A program made the position numbers and the translations under genes. From Coriobacteriales bacterium (GTDB taxonomy: Bacteria; Actinomycetota; Coriobacteriia; Coriobacteriales; UBA8131), in the NCBI GenBank assembly GCA_031267175.1, contig JAIRZP010000180.1, forward strand, positions 1-7,798: DNA of 7,798 bases. Direction: 5' to 3'. Positions 1-6,682 of this stretch are shown here, one piece after another (position 1 is the first letter of the stretch; every line of letters starts with the position of its first letter). The notes beneath the pieces were generated by a model. It had not been told where the DNA came from. It did no database searches and worked only from the letters and a program-made list of their open reading frames with translations.

Positions 1-438
1 GGCAGCATTGCGGGCAGTGTTGTTGGCGGCGCGGCTACGAGGAAGAGCAAGTGTACGATGTGTGCCGATAGGCTCCGGCAGGGGCATATGCCCAGCTGTG
101 TAAACGCCTGTCCTGCCCGGGCACTGGACTTTGGCCCAAGGGAGGAGATGAGATCCCGGTACGGCGAGATCCAGGCTCTTCGCGATATGCCTGAGCCTGT
201 GACAACGAGCCCCTCGGTCATCTTCAAGCCAACCGCTCCCAAGCGCCAGGTGGTGCCGTACGATGCTGAGAGGGCGCGTAGCCTGTTCGGACAGCGTGGC
301 GACACACTCCCACCTCTCTACCGGGACAATACGGTCGTCACAAACAGAGAGCCCGGAATGGTTGGCAAGGACAGGCTCAATCTCAAATCCCCTGATCCTA
401 GAGAAGCTCTGGCTGCTACCCGTAGCGACGAGTGGTAG
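1..438 (+). CDS. DmsB-type 4Fe-4S electron-transfer subunit, C-terminal part (5' end outside window)
   Basis: The reading frame is open from base 1 to the TAG at 436-438, so the gene begins upstream. The ATG at 58 lies inside an iron-sulfur motif and is not the true start. Of 145 visible residues, a ferredoxin-type cluster reads C18-x2-C21-x11-C33-x3-C37-P, followed by ALDFG. This spacing and context match the DmsB family (DMSO reductase and related molybdopterin oxidoreductases), whose members carry four 4Fe-4S clusters and pass electrons between the quinol side and the catalytic subunit. Only one cluster motif is visible; the others would lie upstream. The tail after the motif (about 105 residues) is polar and carries a DPREA element near the end, as DmsB tails do. 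No membrane-anchor (DmsC/NrfD) gene follows; the next gene runs convergently. The family call is strong. The substrate is unknown, because this lineage often carries many paralogues. Confidence 0.88.
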   Translation, partial: GSIAGSVVGGAATRKSKCTMCADRLRQGHMPSCVNACPARALDFGPREEMRSRYGEIQALRDMPEPVTTSPSVIFKPTAPKRQVVPYDAERARSLFGQRGDTLPPLYRDNTVVTNREPGMVGKDRLNLKSPDPREALAATRSDEW

Positions 439-461
439 CTGTTTGTTGCGTGCGGTGACCT

Positions 462-482
462 GAACCAATGACGGAATGGTTC
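462..482 (+). terminator. Weak hairpin after the DmsB-like gene
   Basis: A 6-bp perfect stem (GAACCA at 462-467, TGGTTC at 477-482) with a 9-nt loop lies 24 nt after the DmsB-like stop. It is followed by a pyrimidine-rich but not T-only run (tcccttat). It is in the right place for a terminator of the plus-strand gene, but the stem is short, has no GC-rich core and lacks a proper T tract. Confidence 0.2.
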
Positions 483-541
483 TCCCTTATCAGATCATTG
501 ACAGCAGCCGACTCCAACATGCAAGAGCATCAGGACCCAAG

Positions 542-557
542 ACACCCTATAGGGTGT
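542..557. repeat. Perfect 16-bp palindrome
   Basis: ACACCCTATAGGGTGT is its own reverse complement over all 16 bases. It lies in the convergent gap between the DmsB-like gene and the permease gene, with no T tract on either side, so it does not look like an intrinsic terminator. Its right half is the beginning of the adjacent 14-bp tandem repeat. A dimeric DNA-binding protein site or a structured 3' end are possible roles, both inferred. Confidence 0.6.
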
Positions 558-581
558 ATCTGTTAGGGTGTATCTGTTAGG
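550..581. repeat. 14-bp perfect tandem repeat, two copies plus a 4-bp third
   Basis: The unit TAGGGTGTATCTGT occurs at 550-563 and again, without mismatch, at 564-577; TAGG at 578-581 begins a third copy. It overlaps the right arm of the palindrome at 542-557. The left arm could therefore pair either with the adjacent AGGGTGT or with the copy 14 bp further on. It is non-coding on both strands as far as I can tell. Confidence 0.75.
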
Positions 582-641
582 CCCACTCTTCCCTCGAACA
601 GAAGAGGAAGCGAGCGATAATCTATTCGCCTTCAACCAACC

Positions 642-2225
642 CTACTCATGCCGAATAGCCTCAAGCGAGGAGATGCGGACGGCCTTGCGTGCGGGTAGGA
701 TTCCGGAGAAGAGCCCCACGGCGGCGGCAAACAGGAGCGCAAAGGCGATGAGCCAGGCTTGGATGACGGAGATCGCTGCCGCAGTACCCGTCTGGCCAAG
801 GCCGCCGAGACCGAAGAAGCTCCCCACATCTACCCCTCCCGCGCCGAGGCCGAGGAGTGCGAGGAGAGCAGGAAGGTTGTTGAGCAGCAGGCTCAGCAGC
901 ACGCTCACCAGCACCCCAGCCACCCCGCCGATAAGCCCGATAGCTCCGGCCTCGATGAGGAACATGCGCCGGATGTTCTTGAGCTCGCAGCCGAGTACCT
1001 TCATGATGCCTATCTCGCGGCGGCGTTCGGTAATTGCCATGGTCATGGTGTTCATGATGTTGAGCGCCGCCACGAACAGCGAGACCGCGGCCAGCCCACC
1101 GAGCATCATCTGCGTCTGAGCCACCTGCCCCTGCATTTGGCGGCGCGTCTCGGTGATGGAGTCGATCTGGTAGCCCTCGGCCTTAATGCTGCGCTCCACC
1201 TCGTCCATGGCCTCAACGTGCTCGACCTTGACCAGCACACGGGAGTAACTGCCTGCGCTGCCTCTTCCGCTCGAACTGCCGCCGCCGCCAGTGCTACTGC
1301 TGGCACCACCGCCGCCACTTCCGCCGCGGCTGCTGACGACAGCAATACTGCCACCGCCATTGCCATCACTGCCGCGTTCCAAGCCTCCGCCTGCGCTGCC
1401 TCCTGCCGCTTTACGCACATCGGCCTGAAGCTTCCTCAGGTTCTCGATGTTCATGACAAAGCCGTTGTTTATCGCAAAGTCATTTGCTCCCCCTGAGATC
1501 ATCCCCACAGGCACCAACTCGTACTCTTTGTAGACATCCTCTCCCGAGCCCTCGTCGCGGCCCACCACCACGCGATAAAAGAGCTTCGTGTGCAGGATGT
1601 CAAAGAAGAACTCCTCAGGGTTGAGCAGCGTGCCCTTCTCGTCGTAGCGGGGCAAGTTCAGGATGTTCATATACTCGTCGTCGTACTGGGGATACTTCTG
1701 GGCATCGGGGCTGTTCTGACTCTTCTGCGTGTCCCTGAAGCCAAACGGTGCCTGAGCTCCCACCAGCACGGGAATGCGGTTTGCGTCCGGATTGCCGGTG
1801 AGCTTGGAGCTGCCGGCGAGCAGAGCATAGCCAAGAGGCCCAATGGCCCCCGGTTCCAAGCCGATAAGCTGCCCTGGAGCCTCAAAGCGGTTATTGGGAC
1901 CCCCGACGATCGTTGCGGAAACATCCTGCGGCTCCATTACGGGTGTTGCGACACGCACGCCGGGGATGCTGCGGAATTGCTCCACCATGGTCTCGTCCAA
2001 CTTGGGCGTGTCCTGCTGGGCACCTTCGCTCAGCACCTCTATCCGCGTGAGATCGCCCCAGTTCTTGAGCATCTCATCGGTGGAGTTGTTCACGGCCACA
2101 CCGAGTGACACCATGACGACGATCGCGCACACGCCCACCAGCACGCCGATGATGGTGAGCATCGTGCGCCCCTTGCGCCGCCGCAGGTTGTCAACAGAAA
2201 ACAGGAAGAGGTCGGGGAGATGCAT
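642..2225 (-). CDS. MacB/FtsX-type ABC transporter permease
   Basis: A 527-residue membrane protein with the MacB layout: one N-terminal helix (about 21-43, after the basic segment NLRRRKGRTML), a large extracytoplasmic domain (about 45-370), then three helices (about 372-396, 425-450, 485-508). The C-terminal FtsX block is recognisable from TERRREIGIMKVLG (about 399-412) and the ending ILPARKAVRISSLEAIRHE. Known members of this class (MacB, LolC/E, FtsX) couple ATP hydrolysis in the cytoplasm to movements outside the membrane rather than passing substrate through a channel. It follows the anchored secreted protein after only 2 nt and shares its operon with an ATPase, so the three probably form one complex. 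A GGCGGG stretch 11 nt before the ATG is a poor ribosome site, so translational coupling is likely. The extracytoplasmic domain contains a Gly/Ser-only stretch at about 275-326. The substrate is unknown. Confidence 0.88.
   Translation of the reverse strand: MHLPDLFLFSVDNLRRRKGRTMLTIIGVLVGVCAIVVMVSLGVAVNNSTDEMLKNWGDLTRIEVLSEGAQQDTPKLDETMVEQFRSIPGVRVATPVMEPQDVSATIVGGPNNRFEAPGQLIGLEPGAIGPLGYALLAGSSKLTGNPDANRIPVLVGAQAPFGFRDTQKSQNSPDAQKYPQYDDEYMNILNLPRYDEKGTLLNPEEFFFDILHTKLFYRVVVGRDEGSGEDVYKEYELVPVGMISGGANDFAINNGFVMNIENLRKLQADVRKAAGGSAGGGLERGSDGNGGGSIAVVSSRGGSGGGGASSSTGGGGSSSGRGSAGSYSRVLVKVEHVEAMDEVERSIKAEGYQIDSITETRRQMQGQVAQTQMMLGGLAAVSLFVAALNIMNTMTMAITERRREIGIMKVLGCELKNIRRMFLIEAGAIGLIGGVAGVLVSVLLSLLLNNLPALLALLGLGAGGVDVGSFFGLGGLGQTGTAAAISVIQAWLIAFALLFAAAVGLFSGILPARKAVRISSLEAIRHE
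1248..1403 (-). other. Gly/Ser-rich low-complexity linker inside the permease
   Basis: Residues about 275-326 of the permease are almost all glycine and serine, with runs such as GGSGGGG and STGGGGSSSG. The DNA is correspondingly repetitive in GCC/GCT/ACC-type codons. It sits between the first part of the extracytoplasmic domain and the segment leading back to helix 2. This is a likely flexible linker, unusual for MacB-like proteins, and the repetitive DNA is prone to length change. Confidence 0.8.
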
Positions 2226-2227
2226 GG

Positions 2228-3808
2228 TCAGCTGATCCCGCCTTTGCCATCCTCGCCATCTTCATCCTCATCCTCCCAGGTATCTTCGAGCAGAATTGCC
2301 TGCTCGGCAGCCCTTCGTTTTCTGCTCCGCGTCGCGAGTCCAAAAGCGAGCCCCAGGGCGACCACCGGTACTATCAGCACGACGATCCACCAGGGAAATC
2401 CGAGGTCTGTTGCCTGGGCAGCGGCTCCGATCTCTTCCCCAAACGCAGTATCCGGCCTGGCCTCGGCCTCTATGACGGTAACGGCAAAGGCTTCGCTCAG
2501 CTCCCGGGCTTCGCCTCGGGCATTCTCATAGCTGATGAGCACCTTGACCGTGGCGGTTCCCAGTTTGGAGGCCTTGAGGGTCAAGTCCGCCGTTTTCTGC
2601 TCGCCGCCAGCCACCGAGCCGAGGAAGTACCTGCCGCCCTCGAGCCCGATGCCGGTGCCCACCACGTCGATGAACACGTTTGAGACGGCAGTGCGTCCCT
2701 GATTTATCAGTGTCACGGAACCATAGCCCGCCTCACCGCCGCCTTCCAGCGCAAGTTCGGTGGGCAGGCTGCTTTTGAGCAGGGAGAAGCGCTCCGGTTG
2801 CACAACGGGCACCGTGACGCTCGCCTGCGCGGCTATCTCGCCACCGCTCGCGGCGTCAATACCCTTGATGTCCACCGCAAAGGTGTAGCTGCCCTCGCCC
2901 ACGGCCGCACCCGGCAGGAGTTCGTAGGAGAGGGAGATCTTCGCCCCGGGGGCCACCGAGCCCACGTAGTTGAGGTTGGCGCCCTTGGCCAGGGCTATCT
3001 CCTGCGAGGGAGTGAGGTTCACGGTCACGTTTTCCAGGGCGGAGCTGCCCTTGGTGGCAAGCCAGACGAGATTGAGCGTGAAGGGTTTGCCGGCGTAGAC
3101 AGTCTCGCTACCAGTATCGTACGACGCGAGCACAAAGCCCGTGCCCTTGACGGTGGCGAGCGGCGCTGCCGCGATGCCAGAAGGTTCGGGGGCGGACTCG
3201 GAGGAAGGATCCGGTGCCGTCCAGGGGACGCACTGCGAGAGGGTCTGGCTATACGAGAACAGCGGAGCGCCGTCGCTCGCAGGATAGAAAATGTCTGCGC
3301 GAAAGTCCTGACCCGAGCCGGTGTAGCTCAGATTCGTGAAGCCGAGGGTATAGCTCCAGCCTCCACCGCTAAGGGGTGCGATGCGCGAGACTCGTATGTC
3401 GCTCTGGCTCGCCACGCTCAACGACGAGGTATTCAGGCGCGCCTTTGGTGAGGGAGGATTGCTCTGCGTATAGCTGCCCAGGAAGGGGCGCGTGTCGCTC
3501 ACGTCAAGCGTGAGGGTGAACCGATCGCCCTTAGTGAGTGCTCCCGTATAGGAGGCGGCAGTGCCCTTGCTGAGGGAATAGCCCGTGACGTTGATGTCCT
3601 CGCTGGTGGCGGCAAAGGCCGGTGTGAGGGGAGCAAGCGCCATCGTGCCAGCCAGCACAAACGCCAGCACGGGCGTCAACACGAGCGTAAGCGTGCCAGC
3701 GAGCTTGCCCGCAAGGGCCGAGGCCCACCGGGGTCTTTCCGTTCTCGCTCCCTCTGGTTGGTGTCTGAGTAGGGTGTTCCCCTGCGGTATCTGTTTTTTG
3801 TCAGTCAT
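2228..3808 (-). CDS. Secreted, C-terminally anchored beta-rich protein of an ABC system (COG1361-like)
   Basis: A 526-residue protein. A long basic n-region precedes a hydrophobic stretch (about 37-58) ending in AFA-A, a signal-peptidase I type site near residue 66. There is no lipobox. The ectodomain (about 67-470) alternates hydrophobic and polar residues like stacked beta-sandwich modules; two stretches (about 223-336 and 339-446) resemble CARDB/S-layer-type domains with TLINQGRTAVSNVFI-like motifs. A single helix (PWWIVVLIVPVVALGLAFGL, about 473-492) is followed by RSRKRRA and a strongly acidic cytoplasmic tail (about 507-519). I chose the ATG at 3806-3808 over the in-frame TTG at 3818-3820 because GGAG lies 6 nt before the ATG, while the TTG would sit directly on that ribosome site. 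It overlaps the ATPase gene by 8 nt and precedes the permease by 2 nt. It is probably a partner or adaptor of the permease; the ligand is unknown. Confidence 0.8.
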   Translation of the reverse strand: MTDKKQIPQGNTLLRHQPEGARTERPRWASALAGKLAGTLTLVLTPVLAFVLAGTMALAPLTPAFAATSEDINVTGYSLSKGTAASYTGALTKGDRFTLTLDVSDTRPFLGSYTQSNPPSPKARLNTSSLSVASQSDIRVSRIAPLSGGGWSYTLGFTNLSYTGSGQDFRADIFYPASDGAPLFSYSQTLSQCVPWTAPDPSSESAPEPSGIAAAPLATVKGTGFVLASYDTGSETVYAGKPFTLNLVWLATKGSSALENVTVNLTPSQEIALAKGANLNYVGSVAPGAKISLSYELLPGAAVGEGSYTFAVDIKGIDAASGGEIAAQASVTVPVVQPERFSLLKSSLPTELALEGGGEAGYGSVTLINQGRTAVSNVFIDVVGTGIGLEGGRYFLGSVAGGEQKTADLTLKASKLGTATVKVLISYENARGEARELSEAFAVTVIEAEARPDTAFGEEIGAAAQATDLGFPWWIVVLIVPVVALGLAFGLATRSRKRRAAEQAILLEDTWEDEDEDGEDGKGGIS

Positions 3809-4541
3809 CAGTTTCTCCAAACAATAGTCTGCGATTTCTGTCTCTGGTCTTTTCGTCCTGTACGATATTCTCTGCCACCTTGCCGTCGCTCAGGGTGATG
3901 ATGCGGTCGCCACACCGAGCAAGCTCCGGTTCGTGGGTCACCATGACGAGAGTTATCGCGTGGCCCTCCGAACAGTCAAGCATGTGCCTGAGCACCTGTC
4001 TGGTGGTAGCGGTGTCGAGGTTGCCGGTGGGCTCGTCGGCAAAGACGACCTTGGGGCGCGCCACAAAGGCGCGTGCGATACCCACGCGTTGCTGCTGGCC
4101 GCCGCTCATCTCGCGCGGGAGGTGGTCGAGGCGCTTGCCCATGCCCACGCGGGCGAGTTCGCGCCGTGCAATCTCAAGGCGTTGCGTCTTGCCGATGCCC
4201 GCAAAGCTCAGCGGCAGGGCAACATTCTCCGTGGCCGTAAGCTGGGGGAGCAGGTTGTAGCTCTGAAAGATGAAGCCGAGGTTTTCCTGACGGAAGAGGG
4301 CCAGCTGATCCTCATCCATTGCGCTTATCTTCCTGCCCGCAATAGCAACGTGGCCTGCGGAAGGCGGTTCCAGTCCTGCGAGCATGTTGAGCAACGTCGA
4401 TTTGCCGCTGCCGCTCTGCCCGATGATGCAACAGACCTCACCGCGCGCTATCTCCAGGTCAACTCCCGCAAGTGCGGCCACGCGTTCGCGGCCGACGAGA
4501 TAGTGCTTCTTCAGTTTTCTCGTATGGATTATGTGGTGCAA
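3801..4541 (-). CDS. ABC transporter ATP-binding protein (MacB/LolD class)
   Basis: A 246-residue nucleotide-binding domain with every hallmark: Walker A GQSGSGKST (41-49), Q-loop Q93 in FQSYNLLPQLTATENV, signature MSGGQQQR (145-152), Walker B VVFADEP with catalytic E170, D-loop GNLD (173-176) and H-loop H203 in VTHEPELA. The wording around the Q-loop and Walker B is typical of the LolD/MacB/FtsE class that partners FtsX-type permeases. The start is a TTG at 4539-4541, supported by GGAG 8 nt upstream; the frame meets a stop at 4560-4562, with no ATG or GTG between them. The gene begins 53 nt after the DUF4173 stop and overlaps the next gene by 8 nt. A basic/acidic tail (about 228-246) extends past the usual domain end. 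It should power the downstream permease and its anchored partner. Confidence 0.93.
   Translation of the reverse strand: MHHIIHTRKLKKHYLVGRERVAALAGVDLEIARGEVCCIIGQSGSGKSTLLNMLAGLEPPSAGHVAIAGRKISAMDEDQLALFRQENLGFIFQSYNLLPQLTATENVALPLSFAGIGKTQRLEIARRELARVGMGKRLDHLPREMSGGQQQRVGIARAFVARPKVVFADEPTGNLDTATTRQVLRHMLDCSEGHAITLVMVTHEPELARCGDRIITLSDGKVAENIVQDEKTRDRNRRLLFGETDD
3815..3818 (-). promoter_or_regulatory. Shine-Dalgarno site deciding the start of the anchored secreted protein
   Basis: On the minus strand GGAG is followed by six bases (AAACTG) and then ATG at 3808-3806. An alternative TTG start four codons upstream (3818-3820) shares its last base with this site, so the ATG is the better start. 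The site lies inside the 3' end of the ATPase gene, indicating coupled translation. Confidence 0.7.
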
Positions 4542-4594
4542 AAAACTAACTCCGGTGCCTCAGCGTACAATAGCCCCGCTCCCACTGCCACCCA

Positions 4595-6379
4595 TCATAC
4601 CCACGGTGCAAGCGCTAAGCGCAGAGCGTAGGAACCTTGTTGATGGGTGGTTTGGATGCTGAAATCTCGCGCCGAGACCACATTCCAGCTGTACCACGGT
4701 GCCACCTGACCTGCTCCCTCTCCTTGCAAGGCTGCGGCATGAGCGGCGGTGTGCCGTGCGATGGCTGCACGCGCCTCCTGTTGCACGGCGCTGTCGGGAG
4801 CCTGGCTCTCCAAATCGTGTAGCGCAGGCAAGGCCGCGTCCGAAAGCGACTCCAGCAGGGCCACATCTATCTGTGTAGTGTCTCCGTTGAGATAGCGGCT
4901 GGTATTGTAGCGGGCGATACTGCCGTCGGTATTCCAGAGTGCCAGCGTACAGCTGAGCACCACCACCAGGATGATGAGCGGGCGGGCCACGTTAAAGGGG
5001 CGCAGATGCCACAGCACGATGAGCACAAAGCAGAGCAGCAGTCCCACCATGAACCAGCTTGTATACAGACGCAGGGGAGAGAGCCCGTAGCTTTGAATGT
5101 AGAGCAGCATCTTGCTCGCCGCGGTTATGACAAGCAGGCAGGTGAGCAGCGCAACGCCGCCACTGAGTATGCGCAGGATCCGAGGATAACTGCGGCTGGC
5201 CCGTTTTGCCAGAAGCCAGCACAGGTACACGACGGCGAGGTTGATAACCGCAACGCCGCAGAGTTCAAAGAACCCGCGCCGCGCGTACTCGGCGTAGGTA
5301 AAGCCCGGGGGCAGCACACCGGTAAGCGCGGAGAACAGATAGGGGGCCATGACCACAAAGTAGCAGATATACACCGCGATGAGCAGGGCAAGGAGCACTG
5401 CAAAGGCCGTGGCAGGCAGCACGTGCGCCTCAACGAAGGCTTCCTCGGCATGCGCCTGCTTAAAAGCGCTCGTATGGCGGCGGTATACGTTGCCAGAGAG
5501 CAGGCCAAAGAGATAACAGGCAACCGGCACGCCAAGTGCAAGGTGCAGTATCCGCTGCGTGAGGGCGCCGAGATCCAGGTATTCAAGCACGTTGAGCTGC
5601 TTCAGCGCGTCTGCCGCAGTGGTGAGAAACGCATCGAACTGCGTGTCAGAATTGCCCAGCAGCGTGACTATCAAGACCAGCACCAGAGCAAAGACGGCAA
5701 GAAGAGCGATGGTGAGGAGCAGGGCTCTGACGCGCTGGCGGCGACGTGTGGCTGTCTGTTCAAGCTGCTGCTGCTCTTGCTTGTGGCTGCGCCCCTTCCT
5801 GCGCTGCCCCAAGCCCTCAACGAGGGTAGTGAACAGCCGCATTCCATTGGCACAGGGCACGACAAACATCTGGTTGATACAATCCATTACCACAAGGCCC
5901 GAAAGGCGTGAATTGATGCTTGTCTTGCAGGTAAAGGCTACCCAGATCAGGCAGACCGTACCCTCAAAGCCAAGCAGCATGAGATTGAAGTCGCGCTCCC
6001 CGTACAGGACAAAGGGAAGCGCCCCCGCTACGGCAACAAGTAACACTGCCAGACTCCGGCGGTTTTGACACATGCCCTTACGGTGCAGGTAACCCAGGCT
6101 GAGCGCAAGCGCAAGCAAAAAGAACAGGCTTGTTCCCACACCGGCGTACTCTGGCGCAAGCAGCTGCCACTCCCAAAAACAAAAGCCCAGAGCCACCAGT
6201 GCGCAGGCATAGAGAGCGTCAACGAGCCTGGCGCGTGGTGGAGCGCCGCGACTCTCATATACCGCAGGCCCCGTCGGGGGAGGCGGTTGCTGCGCCCGAG
6301 CGGACGGTTGTTCAGGTTCTTCTCTCAGGCTTTCGCCTGTTTTTGGCAGTGCGGTAGCAGGGGCCGGGGATGTCTCCAT
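4595..6379 (-). CDS. DUF4173 multi-pass membrane protein
   Basis: A 594-residue integral membrane protein. A Pro/Ala/Glu-rich N-terminal segment (about 1-50) precedes roughly ten to twelve hydrophobic helices (for example about 54-72, 83-98, 109-125, 217-242, 320-350, 370-391, 402-422, 437-457, 464-482). The signature FTYAEYARRGFFEL (about 360-373) and the later RYNTSRYLNG (about 490-499) with an ALLESLSDAALPAL-type stretch are what I recognise as the DUF4173 family, common in Firmicutes and Actinobacteria and without a known function. A Gln/Arg-rich cytoplasmic-looking loop (about 190-216) separates the helical blocks. The ATG is supported by AAAGGA at 5-nt spacing. It lies 65 nt after the XRE gene and 53 nt before the ATPase gene, suggesting cotranscription. 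No catalytic motif is visible to me. The soluble C-terminal segment (about 483-594) probably faces outward. Confidence 0.85.
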   Translation of the reverse strand: METSPAPATALPKTGESLREEPEQPSARAQQPPPPTGPAVYESRGAPPRARLVDALYACALVALGFCFWEWQLLAPEYAGVGTSLFFLLALALSLGYLHRKGMCQNRRSLAVLLVAVAGALPFVLYGERDFNLMLLGFEGTVCLIWVAFTCKTSINSRLSGLVVMDCINQMFVVPCANGMRLFTTLVEGLGQRRKGRSHKQEQQQLEQTATRRRQRVRALLLTIALLAVFALVLVLIVTLLGNSDTQFDAFLTTAADALKQLNVLEYLDLGALTQRILHLALGVPVACYLFGLLSGNVYRRHTSAFKQAHAEEAFVEAHVLPATAFAVLLALLIAVYICYFVVMAPYLFSALTGVLPPGFTYAEYARRGFFELCGVAVINLAVVYLCWLLAKRASRSYPRILRILSGGVALLTCLLVITAASKMLLYIQSYGLSPLRLYTSWFMVGLLLCFVLIVLWHLRPFNVARPLIILVVVLSCTLALWNTDGSIARYNTSRYLNGDTTQIDVALLESLSDAALPALHDLESQAPDSAVQQEARAAIARHTAAHAAALQGEGAGQVAPWYSWNVVSARDFSIQTTHQQGSYALRLALAPWV

Positions 6380-6418
6380 CGTGATCCTTTCTTTCAGGGT
6401 ATGTCGTGGTTGTTATGA

Positions 6419-6441
6419 CTCAGCCAATGGCTTTGGCTCAG
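6419..6441 (-). other. Hairpin between the XRE and DUF4173 genes
   Basis: AGCCAA (6422-6427) and TTGGCT (6433-6438) form a 6-bp stem with a 5-nt loop; two further pairs close it beyond a single mismatch on each side. No T tract follows on the minus strand, so it is not an evident terminator. It could stabilise or attenuate the message in the 65-nt gap. Confidence 0.3.
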
Positions 6442-6444
6442 CGT

Positions 6445-6657
6445 CTAATCGTCATCATCAATGAACTCCAGTAGATCGCCGGGTTGACAGGCAAGCGCCT
6501 GGCACAGCGCTTCAAGCGTTGAGAAGCGTACTGCCCGCGCCCTGTTATTTTTGAGTATGGAGAGGTTTGCCGGCGTGATGCCCACACGCTCAGCCAGCTC
6601 ACCCGCACTCATCTTGCGACGCGCCATCATGACATCTATGTTGATCTGTATGCTCAT
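6445..6657 (-). CDS. YozG-like XRE-family transcriptional regulator
   Basis: A 70-residue helix-turn-helix protein that is essentially a single Cro/CI-type domain. It opens with INIDVMMARRKMS, continues with the turn region GELAERVGITPANLSILKN (19-37) and ends with RFSTLEALCQALACQPGDLLEF (44-65) plus four aspartates. This wording is characteristic of the short YozG-like XRE regulators that sit next to DUF2975 membrane proteins, which is exactly its position here (23 nt after the DUF2975 stop). Such pairs are usually taken as an autoregulated unit, but the signal is not known. The start codon lies inside a 14-bp tandem duplication, which leaves no ribosome site at normal distance: AGGA is 21 nt away but only 7 nt from an out-of-frame ATG upstream. 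Translation may therefore depend on coupling or reinitiation. Confidence 0.9.
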   Translation of the reverse strand: MSIQINIDVMMARRKMSAGELAERVGITPANLSILKNNRARAVRFSTLEALCQALACQPGDLLEFIDDDD

Positions 6658-6679
6658 ACCAGCATGCTCATCCCAGCAT
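6652..6679 (-). repeat. 14-bp tandem duplication over the XRE gene start codon
   Basis: On the minus strand ATGCTGGGATGAGC (6679-6666) is followed immediately by ATGCTGGTATGAGC (6665-6652), identical at 13 of 14 bases. Each copy carries an ATGAGC start-like element, at 6671 and at 6657. Only the second is in frame with the regulator. Because 14 is not a multiple of three, the first ATG gives the five-codon frame M-S-M-L-V, and its TGA overlaps the real start as ATGA. Confidence 0.8.
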
Positions 6680-6682
6680 CCT
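6679..6682 (-). promoter_or_regulatory. Shine-Dalgarno site displaced from the XRE start
   Basis: AGGA on the minus strand overlaps the DUF2975 stop codon. It is 7 nt from the ATG at 6671-6669 (the five-codon mini-ORF) and 21 nt from the true XRE start at 6657-6655. Removing one 14-bp repeat would place the true start at the ideal distance, so the duplication probably moved the start away from its ribosome site. Confidence 0.55.

Noticed and set aside
586..606. CTCTTC/GAAGAG hairpin after the permease stop, as a terminator
   Set aside because: A 6-bp stem with a 9-nt loop and no T tract on the minus strand; too weak to call.
568..1119. Plus-strand open frame across the repeat and the permease 3' end
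   Set aside because: It begins inside the tandem repeat without a ribosome site and is antisense to the conserved FtsX block.
759..1496. Plus-strand open frame opposite the permease
   Set aside because: The translation is low-complexity (Ala/Ser/Thr and His-rich), reflecting the Gly/Ser linker codons on the other strand.
3933..4631. Plus-strand open frame opposite the ATPase
   Set aside because: The minus strand carries every ABC ATPase motif; the plus frame shows no family signature.
5006..5911. Long plus-strand open frame (301 codons) opposite the DUF4173 gene
   Set aside because: It is antisense to a well-supported membrane protein, its translation is polar with no recognisable family, and high GC makes such shadows common.
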